Shown: piece after piece, positions 53,990 to 63,771 of the stretch
Numbering within the stretch: position 1 is the first letter of the stretch
Layout of the letters: the number at the start of each line of letters is the position of its first letter
NCBI RefSeq assembly: GCF_000428845.1
Contig: NZ_AUAS01000002.1
Span: forward strand, 310,001-374,000
Origin: Dyadobacter alkalitolerans DSM 23607
GTDB lineage: Bacteria; Bacteroidota; Bacteroidia; Cytophagales; Spirosomataceae
DNA length: 64,000 nucleotides
Direction: 5' to 3'
Program-made: the position numbers and the translations under genes
Notes under the pieces: generated by a model
The model's input: only the letters and a program-made list of their open reading frames with translations
Databases searched by the model: none
What the model was told of the DNA's origin: nothing

Positions 53990-55174
53990 ATGGAGAATCC
54001 CGAAATGCGTCTGGAGGAATTGTTTAACCGCTATTACAACGGGTTGGCAACAGCCTCGGAAAAAGGGGAATTAATGGCGTTTATACGTTCATCCAAAGAC
54101 GATGCGGTTTTGGAAAGATTTCTAAAAAAAGGCTGGGAAGAACTGAACCCCAGCGATGGCATTCTTACCAATGAGACAAGCAATGCTATGCTGAGTTCCA
54201 TCCTCGATGCAACGCTAAAAGACGAAAAACAAACAAAGGTGATCCGCATAGGCTGGCTTCGGTACGCCGCTGCCGCCGCTGTTTTTGTTTTGATTGGTCT
54301 GGGAGCCTGGTGGAAATTAACCCCTGATCCGGCAACGAAAATCGTTCTTAGGGCTCAAACAAAGACCAGCGATGTCAAACCAGGCGGAGCCAAGGCCCTG
54401 CTGACGCTTTCTGACGGCTCAGCCATAGAACTAGCCAGCGCAAAAAGCGGCTTCCTGACACGACAAGGCGCTGCGGAAGTGAGCAAATCACAGGAAGGAA
54501 TATTGGTTTATAATGCAAAACCAGGGAATGCAACGGAGAAGGTCAGTATAAACACCCTTTCCACACCCAAGGGCGGACAGTACGAAGTGCTCCTGCCCGA
54601 CGGAAGTAAGGTCTGGCTCAATGCGTCGTCATCCATTCGCTTCCCATCTACTTTTCCTTCCTCGGAACGAAAAGTGGAGATTACAGGTGAGGCTTATTTT
54701 GAGGTTGCCAAAGACAAGGGCCGGCCATTCCGGGTGAAATTTAATAAATCTGAGGTGCAGGTTTTGGGAACGAGCTTCAACATTATGGCTTACCCGGAAG
54801 AAGGCCCGTCCAAAACGACGCTGGTGGAAGGTTCGGTATTTATCAGGAATGTGAACCAAAATACAAAACTCAAACCCGGGCAGCAGGCAGCGGTGCTTTC
54901 AACCGGAAAGATCAAGACCCAGTACATTGCACTGGATGAGGCGGTTGCCTGGAAAAATGGCATGTTTTATTTCAAAGACGCCAGTGTTGAAGAAGTCATG
55001 CGGCAGATTTCACGGTGGTATGACGTAGAGGTTTTGTATGCCGGAACGATCCCGGTGCGTCAGTTTACCGGACGCGTTTCCCGCCATGTGAACTTGTCGG
55101 AAGTGTCGGGAATGCTTCGGTATGCAGGTGTGAACTGCCGCATAGAAGGTTCCAGAATGATCATTGATCCTTGA
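53990..55174 (+). CDS. FecR-type anti-sigma factor
   Basis: About 394 residues from ATG 53990 (MENPEMRLEELFNRYYNG). ATG 53978 and TTG 53951 are other options. The N-terminal cytoplasmic domain (1-80) would bind the sigma factor. One membrane helix is at about residues 88-108 (YAAAAAVFVLIGLGAW). The periplasmic FecR domain has TPKGGQYEVLLPDGSKVWLN, YFEVAKDKGRPFRVKF and VQVLGTSFNIMAYPEE, and a secretin/STN-like C-terminal part (ASVEEVMRQISRWYDVEVLY). It senses the STN domain of the SusC protein and controls the sigma factor. Confidence 0.93.
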   Translation: MENPEMRLEELFNRYYNGLATASEKGELMAFIRSSKDDAVLERFLKKGWEELNPSDGILTNETSNAMLSSILDATLKDEKQTKVIRIGWLRYAAAAAVFVLIGLGAWWKLTPDPATKIVLRAQTKTSDVKPGGAKALLTLSDGSAIELASAKSGFLTRQGAAEVSKSQEGILVYNAKPGNATEKVSINTLSTPKGGQYEVLLPDGSKVWLNASSSIRFPSTFPSSERKVEITGEAYFEVAKDKGRPFRVKFNKSEVQVLGTSFNIMAYPEEGPSKTTLVEGSVFIRNVNQNTKLKPGQQAAVLSTGKIKTQYIALDEAVAWKNGMFYFKDASVEEVMRQISRWYDVEVLYAGTIPVRQFTGRVSRHVNLSEVSGMLRYAGVNCRIEGSRMIIDP

Positions 55175-55279
55175 CGCGTATATAGTTAAACGTTTTACAT
55201 TTTATAAACCCAAACCTTTTCTCATCATGACACCAATTCCAAATTATTCGCCGTGAGCGTGATGCCGTTTAAACAAAAA

Positions 55280-55303
55280 GGGAAAATGCGCTAACATTTT
55301 CCC
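55280..55303 (+). repeat. Hairpin in the FecR-SusC gap
   Basis: GGGAAAATG (55280-55288) pairs with CATTTTCCC (55295-55303), loop CGCTAA. No T run follows, so it may set mRNA stability or partial read-through between regulator and transport genes. Confidence 0.4.
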
Positions 55304-55372
55304 CGGATGTTCAGGCGCACCACCGAGCTTCTCTTCAAAAGTCAATTTGCTATTCCTAAACTTTACAAAGTT

Positions 55373-58300
55373 ATGAAAATAAACTTGTTGTCCGTCCTAT
55401 GCGGGTACGAGCAGGCGGGCCTCCCTGCAAAAATAGTAACCATTATGACTCGAATTTTCCTTTTGCTCATTGTCACCCTCACGCAGGTCACTGCGGACGG
55501 ATACAGTCAGAAAATATCGTTTCATGCCCGAAACCTACCCGTTGAAAATGTCTTGAAAACCATTGAAAAACAGAGCGGTTACCTGTTTTTGTACGACAAA
55601 CTCGATTTGCCGGAATCACAGAAAGTATCACTCCGGGTAAAGAACGCCAGCATCGACCAGGCGCTGACGACACTTTTCAGGGACCTGCCGCTTACGTACA
55701 AGATTTTCAATCAGAACATTGTTGTAAAAAAAGCGGTAAAAAACGCAGCCAGGGAAAACGTGCAGCCGCTAAAAATTCCGGCTATCAGGCAGGATATAAA
55801 CCTTAATTTAAAAAGCATCGAACCTGTGCCCCAGCCCATCGACCGGCGGATCAGAGGAAAGATCACCGATGAAAATGGCAATGCGTTTCCGGGGGTAAGT
55901 GTTTTGGTTAAAAATTCACAAATGGGCACCACTTCGGACGGCAATGGTGAATATCAGCTCATTATCCCCGACGGGGCCACGCAAGCCGGTGATGTGACAT
56001 TGATCGTCAGTTTTGTGGGTTACAAAAGTCAGGAGGTCATTGCGGGCAGCCGGACGGAGATCAATTTCGGCATGACTGTTGATACCAAGTCACTCAATGA
56101 TGTGGTGGTGGTGGGTTATGGAACCCAAAACAAAAGCAGCATTACCGGTTCTGTGGCATCTGTCCCCATGAAAAGCATTGAAAATCAACCATTAACAAGC
56201 CTGGATCAAGCCATGGCCGGGCAGATTGCCGGTGTGAGCGTTTCTCAATCCAAGGGTGCGCCGGGCGGCGGCGTTTCTGTCCGTGTGCGCGGAACAGGTT
56301 CCATTGGCGCAGGCAACGAGCCCTTGTATGTGATCGATGGATTTCCGGTTTCAGGGGATTTCAACAGCAGCTTCAATCCCCTTTCGACGATTAATCCCAA
56401 TGACATCGAGTCCATTGAAATACTGAAAGATGCCTCGGCAGCAGCCATTTACGGCTCGCGCGGAAGCAATGGTGTGGTGCTCGTCACAACCAAACACGGC
56501 AAGATGGGCAAGTCCACGATTCAGCTCGATACGTATTACGGCGTGCAGCAGGTCGCCAACAAAATCGATATGCTCAATGCCAGGGAATATGCCGAATTCA
56601 ACACCGAGGCCAGGAACAATGCATGGGTAGACCGCGGCGGCAAACCCACTGACCCCAACGACTTACGACCAGCCACACTCCAAATTCCAGAAATGTTCAA
56701 AAACCCGGAATCGCTCGGAAAAGGAACAGACTGGCAGGATGAAGTTTTCAGGACTGCGCCCATCCAGAACCACCAGCTCTCCGTATCCGCGGGAAGCGAA
56801 AAAACGCAGCTGTTTCTTTCCGGGGCATATTTCAAACAGGACGGTGTGGTCATGAACACGGGGTTTGACCGATATTCCGCGCGCATTAACCTGGATCATT
56901 CGGTTTCAAAGGCCGTAAAAGTGGGTGTTAACATTGCGCCTTCATTTTCATCCAATAAATTACTACCCGTTGAAGACCAGGTTTTTTCAAGCGGCATCCT
57001 GGCATCAGCGCTTTCCATGCCGCCAACCGTCCCCGTCTACAACCCCGATGGCACCTTCACCACATTGTTGGGAACTTCCCCTTACAACCTGGGCGTGATC
57101 GATAACCCGGTTGCGATTGCAAGTAAGATCAAAGATAAAAAGACTGTTTTCAGGACATTAGGCAACATTTATGCAGAAATCAACATTCTCGAAAACCTGA
57201 AATTCAGGACATCTTTCGGGATTGATTACTCCGACGCCCGCCAGAACACCTTTTACCCTTCTGACCTCGGAAGCAACGGCGTTCCCGCACCGGTGCAAGC
57301 CAGAGCATCCGCCAGCAACGGCAGGGACATCAACTGGCTGAACGAAAACGTGCTGAGTTACAAAAAGACCTTCAATGGCAAACACGAGCTGGATGTGCTC
57401 GCCGGTTTTACTTCCCAAAAAGCGAAATACGAGTATACTTCTCTTGCTGCCACCAATTTCCCGACGGACCTTGTGCCTACATTGAATGCAGGACAGGTTA
57501 CAAGCGGAGGAACGGGCATGTCAGAATGGTCGCTGCTCTCCTACCTGGGGCGGGTTAACTATACATTTGCGAGCAAATATCTGCTGTCGGCCACGGTCCG
57601 GCGGGATGGATCGTCGCGCTTCGGGTCCAAAAACAAATGGGGAACATTCCCTTCCGCTTCGCTGGGCTGGTATTTGTCAGAAGAGCCTTTTTTGAGCAGT
57701 CAGCACGTGGTTACCGACCTGAAATTGCGCGCCAGTTACGGACTCGCCGGCAATAACACCATTGGAAATTACAGCCACATAGGCCTTTTGTCCAACCGGC
57801 GATACAGCTTGGGTGCGGGGACCGGCAGCGTCGTGTACGGTCTTTACCCCTCTTCCATCACAAACGAGCAGCTGGGCTGGGAAGTCATGCATCAAATGGA
57901 CATTGGAATTGATTTTGGTATACTCCGTAACCGCCTGATGTTCACCATTGATTACTACAATAAAAATACCACCGACCTGCTGCTGAATGTGCCCGTCCCC
58001 GCCTCTACGGGTTACGAAACGGCTCTGCAAAATATCGGCAAGCTCAATAACAAGGGTTGGGAATTCAGTGTGAGCTCGAAAAATTTTGTGAAAGCATTTA
58101 AATGGTCGACCAATTTCAACATTTCGTTCAACCGGAATAAAGTCATCGCACTAGGGCCCGAGGGCAATCCGATCATTTCAAAAAGCCCTTCATTTAGTCC
58201 CAATACGCACATTACAAAGATCGGCCAGCCGATTGGCAGTTACTGGGGATACGAGGCGATTGGCGTTTACCAATCGCAGGAAGAAGTAGATAACCTGCCG

Positions 58301-58909
58301 TCGGTAAAAGGCAGCTCGCGGCCTGGGGATTTGAAATATAAGGACGTGGACGGCGACGGCACCATTACACCCAACGATGTTACCATCATCGGAAACAACC
58401 ATCCCGACTTCTTTTACGGCATTACCAACAATTTCAGCTTCGGAAGGCTAAACCTGAGCATTCTTGCAGACGGTGTACAGGGACTTGAACTCTTGAATGG
58501 TTCGAGAAGAAACCTTGGGCTTGTGAATGGCAGTTACAGCCGCAGGGATGTGTTGGGTAGATGGCAATCTGCCGACAAACCAGGTGACGGACGCACGCCG
58601 CGCGCCAACACGGTTGCTACCGGCGGTAATGTGAGCTATGTATCAAGCCTGCTGGTGGAGGACGCCTCGTTTTTTAGGATACGAAACATTAATCTGCGTT
58701 ATGCGCTGCCGGAAAAGATCGGGAAAGTGGCTTATGCACGTGCTGCGAGCATTAATCTGTCTGTTCAAAACGCATTTACATTCACCAAATATCTGGGTTA
58801 CAACCCCGAACAAAGCCTGAACGGCAGCAGTTCGCTGACGCCCGGCGTGGATTTCAATGGTTATCCGCTTGCCCGGACATTCACGCTTGGATTGAACCTG
58901 ACCTTTTAA
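55373..58909 (+). CDS. SusC-type TonB receptor with STN signalling domain
   Basis: About 1178 residues from ATG 55373; a later ATG at 55445 (TRIFLLLIVTLTQV) may be the real signal-peptide start. Domains in order: signal peptide, STN (QKISFHARNLPVENVLKTIE through QNIVVKK), carboxypeptidase-regulatory-like (RRIRGKITDENGNAFPGVSV), TonB-box-like LNDVVVVGYGTQNKSSITGS, plug (LDQAMAGQIAGVSVSQSKGA, DASAAAIYGSRGSNGVVLVT) and a 22-strand barrel ending TFTLGLNLTF. It imports an oligomer with SusD. The STN domain relays substrate presence to FecR. No lesion is seen, unlike the remnant at 4500-6690. Confidence 0.95.
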   Translation: MKINLLSVLCGYEQAGLPAKIVTIMTRIFLLLIVTLTQVTADGYSQKISFHARNLPVENVLKTIEKQSGYLFLYDKLDLPESQKVSLRVKNASIDQALTTLFRDLPLTYKIFNQNIVVKKAVKNAARENVQPLKIPAIRQDINLNLKSIEPVPQPIDRRIRGKITDENGNAFPGVSVLVKNSQMGTTSDGNGEYQLIIPDGATQAGDVTLIVSFVGYKSQEVIAGSRTEINFGMTVDTKSLNDVVVVGYGTQNKSSITGSVASVPMKSIENQPLTSLDQAMAGQIAGVSVSQSKGAPGGGVSVRVRGTGSIGAGNEPLYVIDGFPVSGDFNSSFNPLSTINPNDIESIEILKDASAAAIYGSRGSNGVVLVTTKHGKMGKSTIQLDTYYGVQQVANKIDMLNAREYAEFNTEARNNAWVDRGGKPTDPNDLRPATLQIPEMFKNPESLGKGTDWQDEVFRTAPIQNHQLSVSAGSEKTQLFLSGAYFKQDGVVMNTGFDRYSARINLDHSVSKAVKVGVNIAPSFSSNKLLPVEDQVFSSGILASALSMPPTVPVYNPDGTFTTLLGTSPYNLGVIDNPVAIASKIKDKKTVFRTLGNIYAEINILENLKFRTSFGIDYSDARQNTFYPSDLGSNGVPAPVQARASASNGRDINWLNENVLSYKKTFNGKHELDVLAGFTSQKAKYEYTSLAATNFPTDLVPTLNAGQVTSGGTGMSEWSLLSYLGRVNYTFASKYLLSATVRRDGSSRFGSKNKWGTFPSASLGWYLSEEPFLSSQHVVTDLKLRASYGLAGNNTIGNYSHIGLLSNRRYSLGAGTGSVVYGLYPSSITNEQLGWEVMHQMDIGIDFGILRNRLMFTIDYYNKNTTDLLLNVPVPASTGYETALQNIGKLNNKGWEFSVSSKNFVKAFKWSTNFNISFNRNKVIALGPEGNPIISKSPSFSPNTHITKIGQPIGSYWGYEAIGVYQSQEEVDNLPSVKGSSRPGDLKYKDVDGDGTITPNDVTIIGNNHPDFFYGITNNFSFGRLNLSILADGVQGLELLNGSRRNLGLVNGSYSRRDVLGRWQSADKPGDGRTPRANTVATGGNVSYVSSLLVEDASFFRIRNINLRYALPEKIGKVAYARAASINLSVQNAFTFTKYLGYNPEQSLNGSSSLTPGVDFNGYPLARTFTLGLNLTF

Positions 58910-58935
58910 TTACCAGCCCTTAAACTGACACGAAC

Positions 58936-60378
58936 ATGAAATTAAATGCATATATCCTTTGCGCGCTCAGCATGCTTGGCACCGGCTGTTCGGATTTCCT
59001 TGAACTCGCACCCAGGGATGCTACCAACGTGAGCAATTTTTACAGAAACGCGTCCGACATGCAGGCTGCCGTGAATGCAGCATACGGAATGCTCGCCTCG
59101 GCGGGAGAATATGGCTATGCCTATTATAATGTTTCCGAAGTGAGGTCCGACAACACAATGAACTTCGAAGTGGGCGGCAACCTGCCCGACGCTGAGCTCG
59201 ACCAGTTCAAAATGGCGTCTACGAATGAAATCATCCGGCTCATGTGGATCGACACTTATCGCGGGATCCTGGCTTGCAACACGGTTCTGGATCACATCAA
59301 TGGTGCCACAATGGATCAGGCGCTGCGCGAGCGCTTTATCGGGGAAGTGAAATTTTTGCGGGCTTTGAAATATTTCAACCTCGTGCGCACATTCGGGGAC
59401 GTTCCGTTGGTTTTGTCCGAAACCAAGTCCGTTTCTGAGGGTTACAGTCAGTCGAGAGTAGCCAAGGCGGAGGTTTACAACCAGATTATCGCCGATCTGG
59501 CGGAAGCGGAACAAAAACTTCCCGTCGCTTACACCGGAGCTGACATTGGTAAAGCAACAAAAGGAGCTGCAAAAGCACTGTTAGGCAAAGTTTACCTGAC
59601 CATTGGTGAATTTGCGAAAGCCAAAGACAAGCTGAAAGAAGTGATCGACCAGGGAAATTACAAGTTGCTGGACGACTATGCCGCCCTCTGGCCCGTAGCC
59701 AACGCCAACCACCAGGAATCCATTTTTGAAGTTCAATTTAAAAAAGGCGGAACCGGAACCGGAAGCAGTTTTTATAATAATTTTATGCCTCGTAACTCGG
59801 GAACGAATATCATCAAAGTCGGTTTTGCAGGAGGCAGAAACAACCCCACGGCCGATCTGGTGGCAGCGTATGAACCGGGAGACGCCCGAAAAGCCGCATC
59901 GCTGGCCACCGGCTATACCGACGCTGCGACCGGCAAGTTCGTTGCCGATCCCTACACATTGAAATACCAGGACACGCCTTTTTCCGAAGGCGACGCGGAT
60001 AATAACTGGACCGTGCTGCGCTATGCGGACGTGCTGCTCATGTATGCAGAGGCCATCAGCCAGGCAGGTAACGGCCCTACTGCCGAAGCTTACGAAGCCA
60101 TCAATGCAGTGAGGAAGCGGGCGAAACTGGCGCCGCTTGCGGCAGGCTTGTCGAAAGCCGCGTTTGCACTCGCCATTGAGCATGAGCGGCAAGTGGAACT
60201 GGCTTTCGAAGGCCACCGCTGGTTTGACCTGGTGCGTACGGGCCGCGAGGTTGCGGTCATGAACCAGCATTTCAAAGCGCCCATCGTGGCCGAATTCAAT
60301 GCGGTCTTCCCCATTCCTCAGACGCAGATCGATGTGAACCCGCAGGGGATCAAGCAAAATCCTGGTTATACTTTCTAA
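58936..60378 (+). CDS. SusD-type substrate-binding lipoprotein
   Basis: 480 residues; lipobox LGTGC, Cys18, then SDFLELAPRDATN. It has the SusD TPR fold: LMWIDTYRGILACNTVLDHI, EVKFLRALKYFNLVRTFGDV, AKALLGKVYLTIGEFAKAKD, and the C-terminal WTVLRYADVLLMYAEAIS and ERQVELAFEGHRWFDLVRTG. It caps the SusC barrel at the cell surface and binds the substrate. It starts 26 bases after susC. Ligand unknown; the peptidase next door hints at a peptide or glycopeptide. Confidence 0.95.
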   Translation: MKLNAYILCALSMLGTGCSDFLELAPRDATNVSNFYRNASDMQAAVNAAYGMLASAGEYGYAYYNVSEVRSDNTMNFEVGGNLPDAELDQFKMASTNEIIRLMWIDTYRGILACNTVLDHINGATMDQALRERFIGEVKFLRALKYFNLVRTFGDVPLVLSETKSVSEGYSQSRVAKAEVYNQIIADLAEAEQKLPVAYTGADIGKATKGAAKALLGKVYLTIGEFAKAKDKLKEVIDQGNYKLLDDYAALWPVANANHQESIFEVQFKKGGTGTGSSFYNNFMPRNSGTNIIKVGFAGGRNNPTADLVAAYEPGDARKAASLATGYTDAATGKFVADPYTLKYQDTPFSEGDADNNWTVLRYADVLLMYAEAISQAGNGPTAEAYEAINAVRKRAKLAPLAAGLSKAAFALAIEHERQVELAFEGHRWFDLVRTGREVAVMNQHFKAPIVAEFNAVFPIPQTQIDVNPQGIKQNPGYTF

Positions 60379-60390
60379 AAAAGATCTGAT

Positions 60391-61626
60391 ATGTTTTTCA
60401 AAAATGCTTTCAAGTCGCTGGCCGTTTTCATTTTTTGTTTGTTCAAAATCGTTAGCGCTGCCATCGGGCAAACAGCCCAGGATAACAAACCTGCACCCGA
60501 CGTTTTCATCCATACAGGTTTCGAAAACGCCTCGCCGCTCAATTGGGAAGCCGATTCCGCCGGCAGGATCATTATCAGTCTTGTTTATGACCATGAGCGA
60601 TTTTCACTCAACCGGGCCAACAACCACTGGCATTTCAAGGTGGAGGCCCCGGTTGGAAAAGAGGTGACTTTGATCCTGCAAAACTTTGATAACATCTGGA
60701 ACAACATCCACGCCAGCCCTATATCCAAACAGTCGCCTGCCGTGATCTCCTTCGATGGTAAAACCTGGGAAAGCCGCCCCACCGAATACATCGAAGGAAA
60801 CCGGATGCTGATCAGACTCAAAATGACCGCTCCTAGCGCCTACATTGCCAGCATTGAACCATACCGGATCAGCGACCTGGACAAACTTCTGGCCAGAATC
60901 AAAAACCACAAACTGGTAACGATCACGCCCATTGGCAAGACAGCCGAAGGCCGTTCGCTGGAAATCATCAAAATCGGCAACGAGAAGGCACCCAAAAGGA
61001 TATTTCTCCGCGGCCGCGCGCATGCATTTGAAGCGGGTGGCAACTGGACGCTGGAAGGCCTCATCGACCGTTTGCTGAAAGATGATGCCGACATGAAGCT
61101 TTATCTCAAACGTTACTGTGTGTATATTCTGCCTATGACGAATAAGGATGGCGTTGCGCGTGGGAAAACGCGTTTCAATGCGAATGGTTATGACCTGAAC
61201 CGGAAATGGGACAAGGCCGCCGACTCCCTGATTGCGCCAGAAAATTACTATCTGGAAAAGTGGCTTACCAAAATGGGTGCCGCAGGCAAAAAACCAGACC
61301 TGGGCATTGATGTCCATAACGATGCGGGTGGTAACCTGCACATCAGCCGCCCCGACGGTGATATCACCGCATACCGGGCCAATATGGCGAGGCTGGACAG
61401 TCTGTTAAGGAAATACACCTGGTATACCGAAGGTTCCACCAAGCCGGGGTTTCGTAACCCGGGAACATTAGGCGAGGGTTTTATGGAAAGATTTGGCATT
61501 GAAGCACTCGTGTACGAGCTCAATTACGAATGGGTGGAAGGCCTGAAAAAGGCTCCGCTAGCCGCAGACTGGCTTTCCCTGGGAGGTAAATTGCCGGAAG
61601 TTTTTTACCATTATTTTGAGAAATAG
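60391..61626 (+). CDS. M14 zinc carboxypeptidase-like protein, exported
   Basis: 411 residues. Signal peptide 1-27 (ending SAAIGQ), an N-terminal beta domain (30-150) as in M14 proteins of the cytosolic-carboxypeptidase branch, then the peptidase. Zinc ligands are His211 and Glu214 in RAHAFEAGGNW and His309 in GIDVHNDAG. NANGYDLNRKW supplies the Asn-Arg substrate-binding pair, and Glu376 in LVYELNYEW is the likely catalytic Glu. It starts 12 bases after susD and 4 bases before the next gene, so it is part of the operon. It would trim C-terminal residues of imported peptides or peptide-linked cell-wall fragments in the periplasm. Confidence 0.88.
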   Translation: MFFKNAFKSLAVFIFCLFKIVSAAIGQTAQDNKPAPDVFIHTGFENASPLNWEADSAGRIIISLVYDHERFSLNRANNHWHFKVEAPVGKEVTLILQNFDNIWNNIHASPISKQSPAVISFDGKTWESRPTEYIEGNRMLIRLKMTAPSAYIASIEPYRISDLDKLLARIKNHKLVTITPIGKTAEGRSLEIIKIGNEKAPKRIFLRGRAHAFEAGGNWTLEGLIDRLLKDDADMKLYLKRYCVYILPMTNKDGVARGKTRFNANGYDLNRKWDKAADSLIAPENYYLEKWLTKMGAAGKKPDLGIDVHNDAGGNLHISRPDGDITAYRANMARLDSLLRKYTWYTEGSTKPGFRNPGTLGEGFMERFGIEALVYELNYEWVEGLKKAPLAADWLSLGGKLPEVFYHYFEK

Positions 61627-61630
61627 CCGG

Positions 61631-63139
61631 ATGAAAAAACCGATTTATATGTTAGCCGCGCTTTCGGGCGTGGCTGCATTCGTAATGGCCTCGTTTGGTT
61701 ACACGCCAAAACCGTTGCCCGACTTTAAGACAGAAAAATTAGAACTCGATTCAACCATTCTGGATGTAACGACGATTGCTGAAAATCTGAATGTGCCGTG
61801 GGAAATGATATGGGGGCCGGACAGCATGATATGGTTTACCGATCACGACGGGAAGGTCAGCAAGCTCAATCCTAAGACCGGCCAGGTCACGGAGCTTTTG
61901 CAGATCAAAGATTATTACAGAAAACGCCTTGGACTGATGAGCATGGTCCTGCATCCGGACTGGAAAACGCATCCGCAGGTTTTTATCAACTATACCCATA
62001 TCCAACCCGATTCTGTCATTGTATCAAAACTCGTCAGGTATACCTATAATGGTAAGGTGCTGATTGATCCGGTTTTATTGAAGCAAATTCCCGGCTACCT
62101 GGGTCATAACGGTTCCAGGCTTGTGATCTCAAAGGACAGGAAGCTACTTTGGGCAACAGGTGATTTAAAACAAAAAGAAACGATTCACGATCCGGCATTC
62201 GCCAATGGCAAAGTGCTCCGGTTCAATCTGGATGGCACAATTCCCAAGGATAACCCGCATCCCGGAAGTGCGTCCTGGGCTATGGGATTTCGTGTTCCGC
62301 AGGGACTGACCTTTACCAAAAACGGCAACCTTTTCATCGCCGAGCATGGCGATGCCACCGATGATGAGGTTAACCTGGTCGTTAAAAATGGCGATTATGG
62401 CTGGCCCTACATGGCCGGATTCGGTGATTTGCCGGAGGAAAAGGAACATGCAAAAGCCCATAAAAGCACATTTCCTGCGAAAGCCTGGACGCCGACCATT
62501 GCGCCGGCCGGAATGGAATATTATGATGGTAACATTCCCGAATGGAAAAATGCATTGCTGCTCAGTACATTAAAGGACCAAAGTCTGCGCATCCTGAAAC
62601 TGGACGCGGAGCAGGAAGAAGTGGTTGAGGAAGACATTGCATTCAGTAAGCAATTTGGCAGGCTGCGCGATGTATGCGTTTCTCCTTCGGGCGACATTTA
62701 CATCTCCACCAGCAACCGCGACTGGAACCCGCCAGCCAGTTTCCCGCTCAAAACCGATGACCGGATCATTCGGATCAGCAAAAGCGGCGTTATTCCGAAA
62801 AGCAGGCGTACTGTTAAAACCAAGCAGAAAACAAGCCATACAGGCGCTTCTGAATTGTATCAGAACTTTTGCCAGTCGTGCCATAAAGCCGATGGCCGCG
62901 GGGTTGCGGGATCATTTCCTTCGCTTGTAACATCTGCCCGGCTATCCGGTGACAATGAAGCACTTATCGCGCTTTTGCTCAAAGGTTCGCAATCGCCCCC
63001 AGGAGAAGCAATGCCCGCATTCGGATTCCTGAGTGATGAACAGTTGGCGACCCTGCTATCCTATGCCCGGTCGAATTTTTCAACCAATAAAAGCGGAATT
63101 AAACCCAGCGATATCAACCGCCTACGGATCAAACAATGA
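61631..63139 (+). CDS. PQQ-type sugar dehydrogenase fused to cytochrome c
   Basis: 502 residues from ATG 61631. Signal peptide near 1-26. Residues 35-385 are a soluble glucose-dehydrogenase-like propeller: IAENLNVPWEMIWGPDSMIW, GYLGHNGSRLVISKDRKLLW, MGFRVPQGLTFTKNGNLFIA, EHGDATDDEVNLVVKNGDYG and FGRLRDVCVSPSGDIYISTS. Residues 405-490 form a class I cytochrome c with C414-Q-S-C417-H418 and axial Met in GEAMPAFGF. It would oxidise a sugar or similar substrate and pass electrons straight to haem c. PQQ synthesis genes are not in the window. It lies 4 bases after the peptidase gene. Confidence 0.88.
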   Translation: MKKPIYMLAALSGVAAFVMASFGYTPKPLPDFKTEKLELDSTILDVTTIAENLNVPWEMIWGPDSMIWFTDHDGKVSKLNPKTGQVTELLQIKDYYRKRLGLMSMVLHPDWKTHPQVFINYTHIQPDSVIVSKLVRYTYNGKVLIDPVLLKQIPGYLGHNGSRLVISKDRKLLWATGDLKQKETIHDPAFANGKVLRFNLDGTIPKDNPHPGSASWAMGFRVPQGLTFTKNGNLFIAEHGDATDDEVNLVVKNGDYGWPYMAGFGDLPEEKEHAKAHKSTFPAKAWTPTIAPAGMEYYDGNIPEWKNALLLSTLKDQSLRILKLDAEQEEVVEEDIAFSKQFGRLRDVCVSPSGDIYISTSNRDWNPPASFPLKTDDRIIRISKSGVIPKSRRTVKTKQKTSHTGASELYQNFCQSCHKADGRGVAGSFPSLVTSARLSGDNEALIALLLKGSQSPPGEAMPAFGFLSDEQLATLLSYARSNFSTNKSGIKPSDINRLRIKQ

Positions 63140-63337
63140 CCCTGTTATATTGGGTCACATACTAACGGCAATGCCTCGCCGCAATGCATTCTATACCCAT
63201 TTTCACGTCTTATCTGAAATTTCTTAGTAGCTTTGCTAAATAGCGCAGATTCCGCAATTTGCTTTCAAGTGGTTTGGATGCTGTTGGTTTACCCCTCCTT
63301 TGTAACAGCCGTCATGTGAAATTGGTATTTAAAAACA

Positions 63338-63760
63338 ATGCAAATGGTCAATGACAAAAGAACAATTTATCTGGTAGATGACGACGATGACGACCGGATG
63401 ATTATAAGGCAGGCAGTCCGTGAGCTAATGGACAGAGTCAATATCATTGAATTCAGTAGTGGTTACGACTTTCTTGAAAATTTAGTTGGTCACTGGCCCT
63501 CCGAACAGACATTGGTTCTGATGGACATTAATATGCCGCGCATGAGCGGTCTCGACGTGATCAAAGCAATGCAATCTGACCCGGCCAGCAGGCTCGTTCC
63601 TGTTTTGGCAATCTCAACAGCTACCGACAAAACTTTAATTGACAGGGTGATTGCAAGCGGGGCGTATGGTTACTTTGAAAAACCCGTTACTTACGAGCAA
63701 ATCGGTGAACTTGCCAGTAATATCAAGGATTTCTATATCAGCCATTATGCTGCCAGGTAA
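63338..63760 (+). CDS. Single-domain response regulator (CheY-like)
   Basis: 140 residues, only a receiver domain: YLVDDDDDDRMIIRQAVREL with the acidic cluster, phospho-acceptor Asp63 in LVLMDINMPRMSG, Ser/Thr switch in VLAISTATDK and Lys in YGYFEKPVTYEQ. It has no output domain, so it works by protein contact or in a phosphorelay. It converges on a histidine kinase gene whose stop is 11 bases away. ATG 63344 is an alternative start. Confidence 0.9.
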   Translation: MQMVNDKRTIYLVDDDDDDRMIIRQAVRELMDRVNIIEFSSGYDFLENLVGHWPSEQTLVLMDINMPRMSGLDVIKAMQSDPASRLVPVLAISTATDKTLIDRVIASGAYGYFEKPVTYEQIGELASNIKDFYISHYAAR

Positions 63761-63771
63761 TGTCCGGAATG

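Noticed and set aside
55280-55303. Terminator between FecR and SusC
   Set aside because: The stem is good but lacks a T run; kept only as a hairpin.
59581-60594. Long open frame (337 codons) on the minus strand
   Set aside because: It is antisense to the well-supported SusD gene and the start of the M14 gene, has no family features, and has His/Arg/Phe-rich composition as expected from mirrored codons.
60604-61341. 245-codon open frame on the minus strand
   Set aside because: Antisense to the M14 peptidase, whose zinc motifs lie on the plus strand; no recognisable domain.
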